Positions 8,981 to 17,046 of a DNA stretch of 19,990 nucleotides are shown here, one piece after another (within the stretch, counting starts at the first letter, position 1; the number at the start of each line of letters is the position of its first letter). Origin of the DNA: Lachnospiraceae bacterium (GTDB lineage Bacteria; Bacillota; Clostridia; Lachnospirales; Lachnospiraceae); the NCBI GenBank assembly GCA_014804495.1, contig JAAUZS010000129.1, forward strand, positions 14,591-34,580. Direction: 5' to 3'. A program made the translations under genes and the position numbers. The notes below the pieces were generated by a model. The model was not told where the DNA came from. It saw only the letters and a program-made list of their open reading frames with translations, and searched no databases.

Positions 8981-10642
8981 CTATTTCTTTCCCGTCTTTT
9001 TCGCCAGCTTCGCCTGGTATTTTGCCTCTTCTGCCTCAAAATCCAGTCCTTTTTTCGCACATTTTTCCTTTAACTGCGCAATACGGGACGCCTCCAGTTC
9101 TTTAGCCGCCTTTTCCATCTCCATGCGTTCCAGATCCTCCGGAGCAATGTAGACCTCTCCCCTGTCCTCTGCTGCCTTTTTCGCCCTTCTGCGCAGTTCC
9201 GCATGAATTTCCGGCATTTTCTTCTCTGCGTCAAAGAAGATGCATACAACGAACATGATTATTGCAAAAATAGCATAGGAGCCATAGTAGGCAAATAAAA
9301 TCCAAGTATTGACAGCATCATTCTGTGTCATAGCCCCGGCCACATACCCATTCATGGAAAGTCCCGTCTCATAGATAGCCTGCAGGGGACTCATAAGAGC
9401 CGTAATCAGTGTAGTGATAATTCCCAGAGCCAGCGTCCCCTCCGGACGGTAGCCGTACTTATATTCGATAACATCATTGGCCTGCTGCCCGAATACCATA
9501 TACATATTGGTGACAGCAAAGATACCGCAGGAAAATACCAGACCTCCTGCCACCGCCACGCCGAAGTTATAGGGATTAATCAGCGCAATTGCGACACCGA
9601 TTACCGTTATGACCGAAGAAATGCGCACAATCTTCCTTGCGCCGAATTTTTTTGCCAGAATCGGAACTACCACAACACCGAATGCCATGGGCTGCATAGC
9701 CGCCATCAGATAAATCATCTGCAGCCCGTTCTGTTCATTTCCGCCTAGTATGTAGGTAATCATATTGACTCTGGAATTGCCTCCCTGCAGATTGCTGTAG
9801 AAAAGCATACCAAAGGTAATGAGAAGGGATAATAGATAATACTTGTTCGTCAGCGCATTCTTAAGCTGCTGAAGCAGCGGAACATGGATTGCCGCTTCTC
9901 CATCCGTATCCATGAGCACCTTCTGGTTATCCTCCGTAATTCTCTCCCTTGTCCAGAAATATTCCACAAAAGAAAAGATAACAGCCAGAATTCCGCAGGC
10001 CCCGATGGTAATCAGCCAGGATTTTCCGGACAAATCCTTCTGCAACACTGCCGGATACAATGCCCCGACGATTCCCAGAGAAACCACCACGCCTGCCACC
10101 ATATTCGTAGCCGCACTTCGCAGCGTACTTACATTATTACGTTCCAGCAGATTGCGGCTAGTAACGGACACCATCTGATCCTTCAAGTTCCACAGCGGAA
10201 TCCCCACACAATTATACAGGAAATTAAATACATACAGCCAAATCAGGTGCGGCAGGGTACCGGTCCCAAAAGGCGACCAGAACATGAAAAATCCCGCCAC
10301 CGCCATAATCCATGTCCCCATGAGCACATAAGGTCTGAAACGCCCTGCCCGGCAGACCGTCCTTTCGGTCATATGATTGATGAAAAATCCCGTAGCAATG
10401 CCCGTCAAAGTGGTAAATATGGTCATAGCCAGATAGGTATAATTGTTGGCATATACCTCGTTAATCCGCATGATATCCATGTAATAAAGCTCTCTCAGCC
10501 CCATGACTACGCTGTAATAGACGAACACAAAGCCCGGTCCCAAAAGATGTCCCAAGAATCTCTCCTTTCCGGTAATCCTGTTGGATGTGACTTTCGTCTG
10601 CATTGCATCCCTGTCAAATATACTTCCTTTTAAATACTGCAT
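8981..10642 (-). CDS. GPH-family symporter with charged C-terminal tail
   Basis: This 553-residue membrane transporter of the MFS_2/GPH family has about 12 hydrophobic segments up to residue ~470, followed by an 84-residue hydrophilic tail. That tail contains RGEVY, LKEKCAKKGL and EEAKYQAKLAKK and aligns almost collinearly with the tail of the 192-1901 symporter. The cytoplasmic loop motif is divergent: TERTVCRAGRFRPY at about 92-105, with Glu replacing the usual Asp. I chose ATG 10642 because AGGAGG (10656-10651) lies 8 nt upstream. An in-frame ATG at 10684 lacks a clear SD and would overlap the GH3 gene by 17 nt. It sits between GH3 and GH78, so it most likely imports the glycoside those enzymes degrade. 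Confidence 0.9.
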   Translation of the reverse strand: MQYLKGSIFDRDAMQTKVTSNRITGKERFLGHLLGPGFVFVYYSVVMGLRELYYMDIMRINEVYANNYTYLAMTIFTTLTGIATGFFINHMTERTVCRAGRFRPYVLMGTWIMAVAGFFMFWSPFGTGTLPHLIWLYVFNFLYNCVGIPLWNLKDQMVSVTSRNLLERNNVSTLRSAATNMVAGVVVSLGIVGALYPAVLQKDLSGKSWLITIGACGILAVIFSFVEYFWTRERITEDNQKVLMDTDGEAAIHVPLLQQLKNALTNKYYLLSLLITFGMLFYSNLQGGNSRVNMITYILGGNEQNGLQMIYLMAAMQPMAFGVVVVPILAKKFGARKIVRISSVITVIGVAIALINPYNFGVAVAGGLVFSCGIFAVTNMYMVFGQQANDVIEYKYGYRPEGTLALGIITTLITALMSPLQAIYETGLSMNGYVAGAMTQNDAVNTWILFAYYGSYAIFAIIMFVVCIFFDAEKKMPEIHAELRRRAKKAAEDRGEVYIAPEDLERMEMEKAAKELEASRIAQLKEKCAKKGLDFEAEEAKYQAKLAKKTGKK

Positions 10643-10667
10643 AAAGTTTTCCTCCTGTTCCGGTTTT

Positions 10668-13022
10668 CTACCGTTGTCTTTCATTCAGTTCTTTCAACAA
10701 ATCCGTTATCTCCCGCTTTTTCTCTCCAGGCAGGAAAGACATCAGGATGGACACCGGCTGCCCCAACAGCGCATCCAACCCGGTGACTCCGCCTGCTCCG
10801 CCGGAATGTCCAGCTTTCTGTGCAATCAAATTCATAGCATCCAAAGTCAGACCTCCCGGCAGACTGTCGATAAAGCCCAGAAGCTGATTGGGAATAAACC
10901 CGGCTGCCGCCATTCCCTTCACCATGTAGACGATGTTCTCATCCAGAAACTTTCTTGTCTCCGGTATCTTAGCCAGAAGCTTCATGGGAGTTCCTTGGCA
11001 AAATCCTCCCACCGGCGGAACGGGCTTTCCCTCCAACTCCACTCTTTTAGACAATAGAACTTTCTGCGCATTTTCACATATTTCAATGACATATCCACCG
11101 CTTTCGCAGGCCCAGTCATGAAGGATTTCGTTCCAGTGTGAAAATGCCCGGCTTCCCAGAGAAAATGTGACTTTCCGGCTCTCGCCCGGCATCAGCCCCA
11201 CCTTTTCAAACCCTTTCAACTCCCGCAAAGGACGGATAATTTCCACACGCTCCGGCGCCACATAGAGCTGTACCACTGCCTTTCCATAATAAGCTCCTGA
11301 ATTCGTCACTTTCACGGACACGACCAATGTGTCCTCATCCGTTATTTTCTCCTTATCGACCTCCAGTTGGCTGTAGGTAAATTCTGTATAGCTCAGCCCG
11401 TGTCCGAAATGAAACAGCACATCCATCTTTTTGCTTGTGTAATAGCGGTATCCTATGAAAATGCCTTCCGGATATTTCACTCTGGCTCCTTCTCCAGGAA
11501 AAGACAGCCATGTAGGATTATCCTCCAACCGTTTGGGGAAAGTCTCCGCCAAATGACCGGAGGGATTGCTCTCTCCATACAGGATGGACACCACAGCCTC
11601 TCCCACGGCTTCTCCGCCAAGATATGTCTCCAAAATCGCCTTAGGCTTCTCCACCCAGGGCATTTCCACCGGGCTTCCATTGTGAAGCACCACTACTGTA
11701 TTGGCATTTTCCTTACAAACTGCTTCCACCAGCGTATTGTGTCCTTCCGGCAGACGCATATGAATCCTGTCGCTCCCCTCTGTCTCCATATTTTCAGGAA
11801 GCCCTATGAACAGAACCACTGTCTCTGCACTTCCCGCTATCTCCACCGCTTCCTGAAGCAGGGATTCCTCCGTGCTTCCGTCAGGTTTATATCCCTTTGC
11901 ATACAAAATATCCAGACCGGCATTTTCCGCCGTTTCCACTGCACCCTTTATGCCCTTGCAGTTGATATAGCTGGAACCGCCTCCCTGAATCCTGGGGTTT
12001 TTCGCGAATTCTCCGATAAAAGCTGTCTTGCCGGATTTGGACAGGGGTAATATCCCCTCTTCGTTCTTTAAAAGTACCATGCTGTTCTCGGCGATTGTCT
12101 TTGCCAGCTGATGGTCTCCCACATAATCAAAAGCAACGTTTGGCTTTCTGTTCTCCACCGCTTTAAAAATCAACTCCAGAAGCCGGATACAACAGCTGTC
12201 CAGCGCTTCTTCCGCAAGCCGCCCTTCCTGCACAGCCTTTACAATCTCAGCATCCGTCTCCTCTGCAGGCATAGTCAGATCACATCCTGCGGCAATCGCG
12301 CCCACTCTGTCATGAGTTGCCCCCCAGTCACTGGTCACTGCGCCCTCAAAACCCCATTCCTTCCGCAGAATATCAGTCAGATACTTTTGGTTTGCAGTGG
12401 AATAAGTGCCGTTCACCTTGTTATAGGAAGCCATTACCGTCCAGGGTCGTGCCTTTTTCACAACAGTCTCAAAGGCCGGCAGATAAATCTCCCTAATTGT
12501 CCTCTCATCCAACTCCGCGCTGTAATCCATGCGCCTAGTCTCCTGACTGTTGGCAAAGAAATGCTTCAGGCTGGTTCCCACTCCCTGACTCTGCACCCCG
12601 TTCACATAGGCCGCGGCCAGTTCGCCTGCCAAATAAGGATCCTCCGACATATACTCGAAATTGCGTCCACATAGCGGAGAACGCTTCATGTTCACGCCGG
12701 GTCCCAGCAGAATATCTACCTGCTGTGCCTGACTTTCCTTTCCCAGGGCCTCTCCCATTTTCCGCAGCAGTTCCCTGTCAAAGCTCGATGCCGTAGTGCA
12801 GGCCGCCGGATAGCACACTGCCGGGACACTTCTGCCGGATAACAGATTCAGATTTTCCTCGTCTATTTTCCGCAGCCCATGAGGCCCGTCGCTGGTCCGG
12901 ACAGACGGGATTCCCAGTCTATCAACCGCTTTCAGAAACCAGCCGTCCACCCCGGAAGTGATTCCCGCTTTCTCCTCCAATGTCATCTGTGCAACCAATT
13001 CCATTACCTTTTGTCTCTCCAT
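10668..13022 (-). CDS. GH3 beta-glucosidase (barrel-first type) with C-terminal extension
   Basis: The protein has 784 residues and probably hydrolyses terminal beta-glucosides. The GH3 barrel (about 1-290) contains KHFFANSQE at 153-161 and the nucleophile motif VTSDWGA, with D232. The alpha/beta sandwich (about 310-500) contains ETEGSDR at 413-419, the likely location of the acid/base glutamate. The Fn3-like domain (about 580-660) begins after FGHGLSYTEF. A further ~105 residues (680-784) extend past the usual end. They have a low-complexity Gly-rich hinge around 739-747. No signal peptide is present, so it is cytoplasmic. The start at 13022 has AAGGAG about 7 nt upstream. It is the first gene of the GH3-GPH-GH78-kinase operon and is divergent from the AraC/cupin regulator. 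Confidence 0.92.
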   Translation of the reverse strand: MERQKVMELVAQMTLEEKAGITSGVDGWFLKAVDRLGIPSVRTSDGPHGLRKIDEENLNLLSGRSVPAVCYPAACTTASSFDRELLRKMGEALGKESQAQQVDILLGPGVNMKRSPLCGRNFEYMSEDPYLAGELAAAYVNGVQSQGVGTSLKHFFANSQETRRMDYSAELDERTIREIYLPAFETVVKKARPWTVMASYNKVNGTYSTANQKYLTDILRKEWGFEGAVTSDWGATHDRVGAIAAGCDLTMPAEETDAEIVKAVQEGRLAEEALDSCCIRLLELIFKAVENRKPNVAFDYVGDHQLAKTIAENSMVLLKNEEGILPLSKSGKTAFIGEFAKNPRIQGGGSSYINCKGIKGAVETAENAGLDILYAKGYKPDGSTEESLLQEAVEIAGSAETVVLFIGLPENMETEGSDRIHMRLPEGHNTLVEAVCKENANTVVVLHNGSPVEMPWVEKPKAILETYLGGEAVGEAVVSILYGESNPSGHLAETFPKRLEDNPTWLSFPGEGARVKYPEGIFIGYRYYTSKKMDVLFHFGHGLSYTEFTYSQLEVDKEKITDEDTLVVSVKVTNSGAYYGKAVVQLYVAPERVEIIRPLRELKGFEKVGLMPGESRKVTFSLGSRAFSHWNEILHDWACESGGYVIEICENAQKVLLSKRVELEGKPVPPVGGFCQGTPMKLLAKIPETRKFLDENIVYMVKGMAAAGFIPNQLLGFIDSLPGGLTLDAMNLIAQKAGHSGGAGGVTGLDALLGQPVSILMSFLPGEKKREITDLLKELNERQR

Positions 13023-13100
13023 ACTAATCTCCTTCTATTTTAGTTCTATCTCTGCACTTCTGTTCCGAGACTGTTTTATTTTCTTCTTGTCATTTCTTAA

Positions 13101-13139
13101 CCGGACTATATCAACAGTATTTATTCAACCACAGTCCGG
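13101..13139. promoter_or_regulatory. Inverted repeat over putative GH3-operon promoter
   Basis: CCGGACT (13101-13107) and AGTCCGG (13133-13139) form a perfect 7-bp inverted repeat with 25 nt between arms. On the minus strand, TGATATAGT (an extended -10 with TATAGT at 13110-13105) runs into the promoter-proximal arm, and the distal arm falls near the -35 position. No good -35 hexamer is seen, which fits an activator-dependent promoter. A candidate site for the divergent AraC regulator, by inference. Confidence 0.45.
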
Positions 13140-13190
13140 ATATTCCCCATCCTGCCATACACTTACTTCATTATCTTACTTATAAAATAC

Positions 13191-13219
13191 TTGATATCCA
13201 TGAAAAAGCATAGTACCAT
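13191..13219 (+). promoter_or_regulatory. Putative promoter for the AraC/cupin gene
   Basis: TTGATA (13191-13196), a 17-nt spacer and TACCAT (13214-13219) lie about 55 nt upstream of ATG 13277. An imperfect dyad, GATGACAAGTTAT to ATAAGTGACATC, follows at 13221-13250 and could serve autoregulation. Confidence 0.45.
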
Positions 13220-13276
13220 AGATGACAAGTTATTATCTATAAGTGACATCCTATTAAAAAGCATGGAGCAACATGT

Positions 13277-14446
13277 ATGGAAAATTCAAACAAACAGATG
13301 CAAAGCTTTTCCATTACCAAATTGGAAAAGGCATTAAAATATTACTATAATCTGAAAAAGCTTAAGCCCGGTCAGATACTGACCCCAGAAGAAATGAGCC
13401 GATATATGTACTGGATGATGGAACAGCATGAAAAAAATCCTCTTCTTGAGATATCTTTCAGCGACATCCCTTCTCTCCTCAACAATGCTGAAATTGTATC
13501 CATCAGCAAAGAACTAACAGGAAAAAAAGTTGATTCTGATACCCGGAACAGACTTTTTTCCCTGTTCAAGGCTCCCGGAGAGTCAAAATTCTTTGATTAT
13601 CAGCAGGACATCACGGCAGGGCGCTTTCTCCGTTATCTTCCTGCCTATTGGAATGCAGATGAGCATTTCCTGATTTACTATGTTTTTACCGGCGAAATGC
13701 TTGTTATGTTTGAACAGGAGACACTTTCCTTGAAAGCCGGTTCCGTCCTCTTCATCCCACCCGGTATCAAGAAGGCCTGCACCTGCCCCAGTGATGATGT
13801 GACAACTTTCTTTTTCATGATCCGTCAGAGCACTTTTTCCAAAGTGTTCTGGTCACATCTATCTGCACAGAACCTTATGTCATTTTTCTTCCGCCGGGCT
13901 TTGTCCGGAGAACACAGTACCTCTTACCTGCTCTTTGACACAGGATGTGATGCTTCCCTGGAAGCCCTTCTCTATACGATTTACAAGGAATATATGCGCA
14001 ACGAGGTATACAGCACTCAAATTGTTAATTCCCTGATGAGTACCTTTTTCCTGTTTCTGCTCCAGGGATATGAGAACACTGCCCGGATATCACGGCATAC
14101 CAGTTTCCATTGGGATAACGAATTTGCCAACATCCTTCGTTTTCTGGAATCACATTTCGAGACGCTGACTGTAGAAGAATTAGCGGCACAGTTTGGGTAC
14201 AGCACACGCCAAATTATCCGCATCATCCACTCTGTAACCGGTCAAAGCTTTTCCCAGATTCAGACAGATTTGAGGATGCAAAAAGCCGCCCGAATGCTTA
14301 CATCCCAAATGACCTCTATGGAAAATATCTCAGCTGAAACCGGCTTTGCAAATCTGAGCAGTTTTTATAGAGCTTTTAAGAAGTATTTTAACTGTACGCC
14401 AAGAGAATATGCTGATTTACACAATTCTCTTATCGAAAAGCAGTGA
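13277..14446 (+). CDS. AraC-family regulator with N-terminal cupin-like sensor
   Basis: The protein has 389 residues. About 115-180 is a cupin-type sugar-sensing fold, with the pattern FTGEMLVMFE followed by LKAGSVLFIPPG at 152-163. About 297-385 is the AraC double helix-turn-helix: VEELAAQFGYSTRQIIR, then ISAETGFANLSSFYRAFK, then the closing motif FNCTPREYADL. The first ~100 residues are an unassigned helical region. ATG 13277 has GGAG 8 nt upstream. It is divergent from the GH3 operon across a 254-nt gap carrying an inverted repeat, so it is the likely activator of that operon, with a sugar or glycoside as effector. A decayed relative lies at 16740-17046. Confidence 0.9.
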   Translation: MENSNKQMQSFSITKLEKALKYYYNLKKLKPGQILTPEEMSRYMYWMMEQHEKNPLLEISFSDIPSLLNNAEIVSISKELTGKKVDSDTRNRLFSLFKAPGESKFFDYQQDITAGRFLRYLPAYWNADEHFLIYYVFTGEMLVMFEQETLSLKAGSVLFIPPGIKKACTCPSDDVTTFFFMIRQSTFSKVFWSHLSAQNLMSFFFRRALSGEHSTSYLLFDTGCDASLEALLYTIYKEYMRNEVYSTQIVNSLMSTFFLFLLQGYENTARISRHTSFHWDNEFANILRFLESHFETLTVEELAAQFGYSTRQIIRIIHSVTGQSFSQIQTDLRMQKAARMLTSQMTSMENISAETGFANLSSFYRAFKKYFNCTPREYADLHNSLIEKQ

Positions 14447-14554
14447 GTTTATTCTAACTACTCGATTTCCATTGGAAAGATTTCAGTCTTCACAGTATTC
14501 AATTACCTGTATAACTCTGCACTCAGGTCATAAACTTAAGCATCTACTTTTCTT

Positions 14555-15862
14555 TCAGAAAGAAATCGGGACATCAAATATTTTATAATATCCGTTTTCC
14601 CCATCACACGATTCCCATCCGGGATTGCCCGTTTTCATGAAGCGCGCCCAGACATCTGTCATTTGCTCAGACAGTGCAAAATCTGCCTTTTCCATGGGTC
14701 GCCAGCTCCTCCCAAGAGAACCGAACACATACCACAGTTCACTGGAATGGAAAGCTCCGGCATTGTCACCGGGAAGCTGCCTTTCGAACCGATAGGAATA
14801 GCTTGGCAGCCCCTGCCTGGTATGATAGCCTGACCAACGCATAAGACTCATTTGAATCTTGCTTTTTCTTACGTCTGCGGCTCCTCGCTTTGAAACTGTC
14901 AAGTCGTTTTTGGTGGAGCCAGTCATATAACTAACTCTCGCTGTTTCCCCGATTTCCATAGCTTGATCCGGTGACATTGGCAGGTATTTCCCGTCAATGA
15001 CCGGCGTGAGGCTTAATCCTGTTCTTGTCCAAAACCCTGCAAACAAATTGTAGTCCCATTGAAGTCTGGGGAAGTCGTCTGCCGGCATTTTCTTAAGGTC
15101 ATCTATGGTCAGCCTCTTGCGTTTCAGAAACTTTTCCGAAATACGCTCTATCTTCTCCATAGTAAAATCGACCCTGAGGGGTCCTTTGTGTCCGTTGCAG
15201 CTTTGGATTATAGCATGACTTATTTTCCCTTTCACATGGGGCGAACATACAAGATCTCGCACCGCCATTCCTCCCGCGCTTTGCCCAAAAATCGTGATAT
15301 TTTCCGGATTGCCGCCAAAGGAAGCGATATTCTCCCTCACCCAGTCCAGTGCAGCTATCTGATCTTGAAGCCCCCAGTTACCGCTAATTCCGTCAGTCCT
15401 TAGTTCTGGATGACAGAACCATCCCAGGAAACCAAGACGATAATTTGCAGTAACAATAATGACACCCCGCCTGTTGAACGCCTCACCGTCAAACTCCGGT
15501 TCTGCACCATTTCCATTTTGAAAACCGCCGCCATGATACCAAAGCCCTACCGAACAGTCTTCTGCATTCTTTGGTGTCCAGATATTTAGATAGAGACAAT
15601 CCTCACTCATGTCCACATCATACTCAGGATATGAGAAGAATTCCTTTCCATAAAAGCTGTCCGAATCCTCCCTCTTCTGGATAGCCATAGGCGGAAAATG
15701 GTCACAGACCCGAATTCCCTCCCAGGGCTCCATTGGCTGCGGAGGCTCGAACCGGAACTCCCCTATGGGCGGCATTGCGTATGGCACTGCTTTGAAAACA
15801 TATCCGTTTTCTGTCTCTGTTCCCTGAAGCATACCGTCTTTTGTCTTAATAACAGGCTGCAT
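14555..15862 (-). CDS. Type-B carboxylesterase (para-nitrobenzyl esterase family)
   Basis: This 435-residue alpha/beta hydrolase cleaves carboxylic esters. Visible features are the signature SEDCLYLNIW at 86-95, the oxyanion loop HGGGF at 110-114, the nucleophile elbow GQSAGG with S195, the acid region GSTKND ending at D320, and the histidine in AFHSSEL (H372). It is shorter than the roughly 490 residues of B. subtilis PnbA. The missing part falls between the acid and histidine motifs, a loop that varies in the family, so the enzyme may be intact. No signal peptide is present. The start at 15862 has GGAGG 6 nt upstream. It is divergent from the TetR gene at 16016, which probably represses it. 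It could deacylate imported plant glycosides, by inference only. Confidence 0.88.
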   Translation of the reverse strand: MQPVIKTKDGMLQGTETENGYVFKAVPYAMPPIGEFRFEPPQPMEPWEGIRVCDHFPPMAIQKREDSDSFYGKEFFSYPEYDVDMSEDCLYLNIWTPKNAEDCSVGLWYHGGGFQNGNGAEPEFDGEAFNRRGVIIVTANYRLGFLGWFCHPELRTDGISGNWGLQDQIAALDWVRENIASFGGNPENITIFGQSAGGMAVRDLVCSPHVKGKISHAIIQSCNGHKGPLRVDFTMEKIERISEKFLKRKRLTIDDLKKMPADDFPRLQWDYNLFAGFWTRTGLSLTPVIDGKYLPMSPDQAMEIGETARVSYMTGSTKNDLTVSKRGAADVRKSKIQMSLMRWSGYHTRQGLPSYSYRFERQLPGDNAGAFHSSELWYVFGSLGRSWRPMEKADFALSEQMTDVWARFMKTGNPGWESCDGENGYYKIFDVPISF

Positions 15863-15966
15863 ACTGTCCCTCCAATGTATGAATTATGCACATAACCTCT
15901 TGTTCCTCTTACAGATTTATTATACAATAGTGATGAATCCTTAATACAGAGTCAATTTTCGTATTT

Positions 15967-16001
15967 TGTCGCATATGCGACATTTGTCTCAAATTGTCTC
16001 A
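15967..16001. promoter_or_regulatory. Palindromic operator plus TTGTCTCA direct repeats
   Basis: TGTCGCATATGCGACA (15967-15982) is a perfect 16-bp palindrome. Two direct copies of TTGTCTCA follow at 15984-15991 and 15994-16001, so TTGTC occurs three times in 33 nt. It lies between the divergent esterase and TetR genes, immediately before the TetR SD. Best read as the TetR binding region. Confidence 0.6.
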
Positions 16002-16015
16002 TGACGGAGGGAAAG

Positions 16016-16660
16016 ATGACTGCTGGAACCCAGATAAAAGCAGATAGGCGCGAAACTCGGACTCTTGGAATGATCCGTGAGGCCTTTTTAGATTTGTTGG
16101 AAAAGAAGCCAATCGAAAAAATCAGCATAGGGGAATTGTGCGATAGGGCCAATGTCCATCGTTCTACCTTTTATCGTCATTATACGGATATCTACGCGCT
16201 GATGGACTGCATTTACGATGATGCCTACCATGAGATTTTCACAAGTTTCGCGAGCACCTTACAACGGGGGACTTACGATTTTGACCATATAGGCTATAAC
16301 ATGATTCTTGCCGTATGCACTATGACTGAGCGAAAACAGAATCATTACCGCATGCTTCTGTTTTCGCGTAATTCTCCGTTGATACAGAGACTGGCCGACA
16401 GCATCTATGAACTTTATTTGGGTGAGCACATAGCCAGCTACGCCCCCGGTCCCGAACCAGGTCTCCATTACCGATACCTCACCTACGGCATTATCGGTGT
16501 CTGGTCAGGTTGGATTAGAGACGGTTGCAAAGTGCCAAAGGAGCAGGTTGCCCGTGCTATCAAGAAACAGATGGACGGCTTTTTTACCGTTGTGTCCTAC
16601 GAATATGGACTCCCAGAAGGATATAATCCATCGGGGGAAAAGCCTGCGAATTACGATTAA
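16016..16660 (+). CDS. TetR/AcrR-family regulator
   Basis: The protein has 214 residues. The N-terminal helix-turn-helix at about 35-58 has the pattern ISIGELCDRANVHRSTFYRHY, shown here by its key residues GELCDRANVHRSTFYRHY. A helical effector and dimer domain of Firmicutes type follows, with GIIGVWSGWIRDG near residues 160-172. I chose ATG 16016 because GGAGG (16006-16010) is 5 nt upstream. An ATG at 16001 would place that SD inside the gene and overlap a direct repeat. It is divergent from the carboxylesterase gene and a candidate repressor of it. The effector could be an ester substrate or its product. It is not obviously similar to the 4908 TetR beyond the DNA-binding domain. Confidence 0.88.
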   Translation: MTAGTQIKADRRETRTLGMIREAFLDLLEKKPIEKISIGELCDRANVHRSTFYRHYTDIYALMDCIYDDAYHEIFTSFASTLQRGTYDFDHIGYNMILAVCTMTERKQNHYRMLLFSRNSPLIQRLADSIYELYLGEHIASYAPGPEPGLHYRYLTYGIIGVWSGWIRDGCKVPKEQVARAIKKQMDGFFTVVSYEYGLPEGYNPSGEKPANYD

Positions 16661-16739
16661 GTAACTCTACAAACAGCACTACAGTATTAATACCTTAAGA
16701 AGGGCAGATACTGATTTTACATCATAATGGAGGCAGAAA

Positions 16740-17046
16740 TGGAAACAGAGCTAAAGACTCTGGAATTGAAACTTTAACAGAATACTTACCGGCGAAAGTG
16801 TGTGCATTTTGAGGATGTGGGTATCCGGTTCAGCCATGGAAGTGTACTCCTTGTAGCACCAGGTACACTCTTTCAGAACATGACCTGATGGGCAGCTTCC
16901 TGCGGAGAGCATTTTCCGACGATAAAAAGCAGTATCTCCATTTTGAAACGGGTGAGGACACTGAACTGCCAGCACTTGCCACACGCATATTTGAAGAGAG
17001 CGAATCTGACAGAACCTATTCCGGTCAGATGGTGCAAAATCAGATT
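16740..17046 (+). pseudogene. Decayed AraC/cupin regulator remnant
   Basis: Pieces in different plus-strand frames match the intact regulator at 13277 in order. ILTGESVCI matches VFTGEMLVM. After a one-base shift near 16805-16812, EDVGIRFSHGSVLLVAPG matches the LKAGSVLFIPPG stretch. Then, after a gap of about 30 residues and a frame change, SFLRRAFS, YLHFETGED and YSGQMV (16888-17040) match SFFFRRALS, YLLFDTGCD and YSTQIV. An ATG with GGAGG at 16740 may be the old start, but it reaches a stop after 12 codons. The helix-turn-helix end is missing. The sequence then joins the opposite-strand permease fragment near 17015-17045. Non-functional. Confidence 0.7.

Noticed and set aside
9884..10633. 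249-codon plus-strand open frame across the operon symporter
   Set aside because: It is a mirror of a well-supported membrane protein and its translation is His/Arg/Gln-rich with no domain.
10643..10684. 17-nt overlap of the GH3 gene and the next symporter if ATG 10684 is used
   Set aside because: AGGAGG sits 8 nt before ATG 10642 and no SD precedes 10684, so the overlap is probably not real.
14548..14567. Terminator between the AraC and esterase genes
   Set aside because: The TTTCTTT/AAAGAAA stem is A-T only and overlaps the esterase stop codon, so it is too weak to call.
14555..15862. Esterase as a pseudogene because it is about 55 residues shorter than PnbA
   Set aside because: Nucleophile, acid and histidine motifs, oxyanion loop and SD are all present, and the short region is a variable loop.
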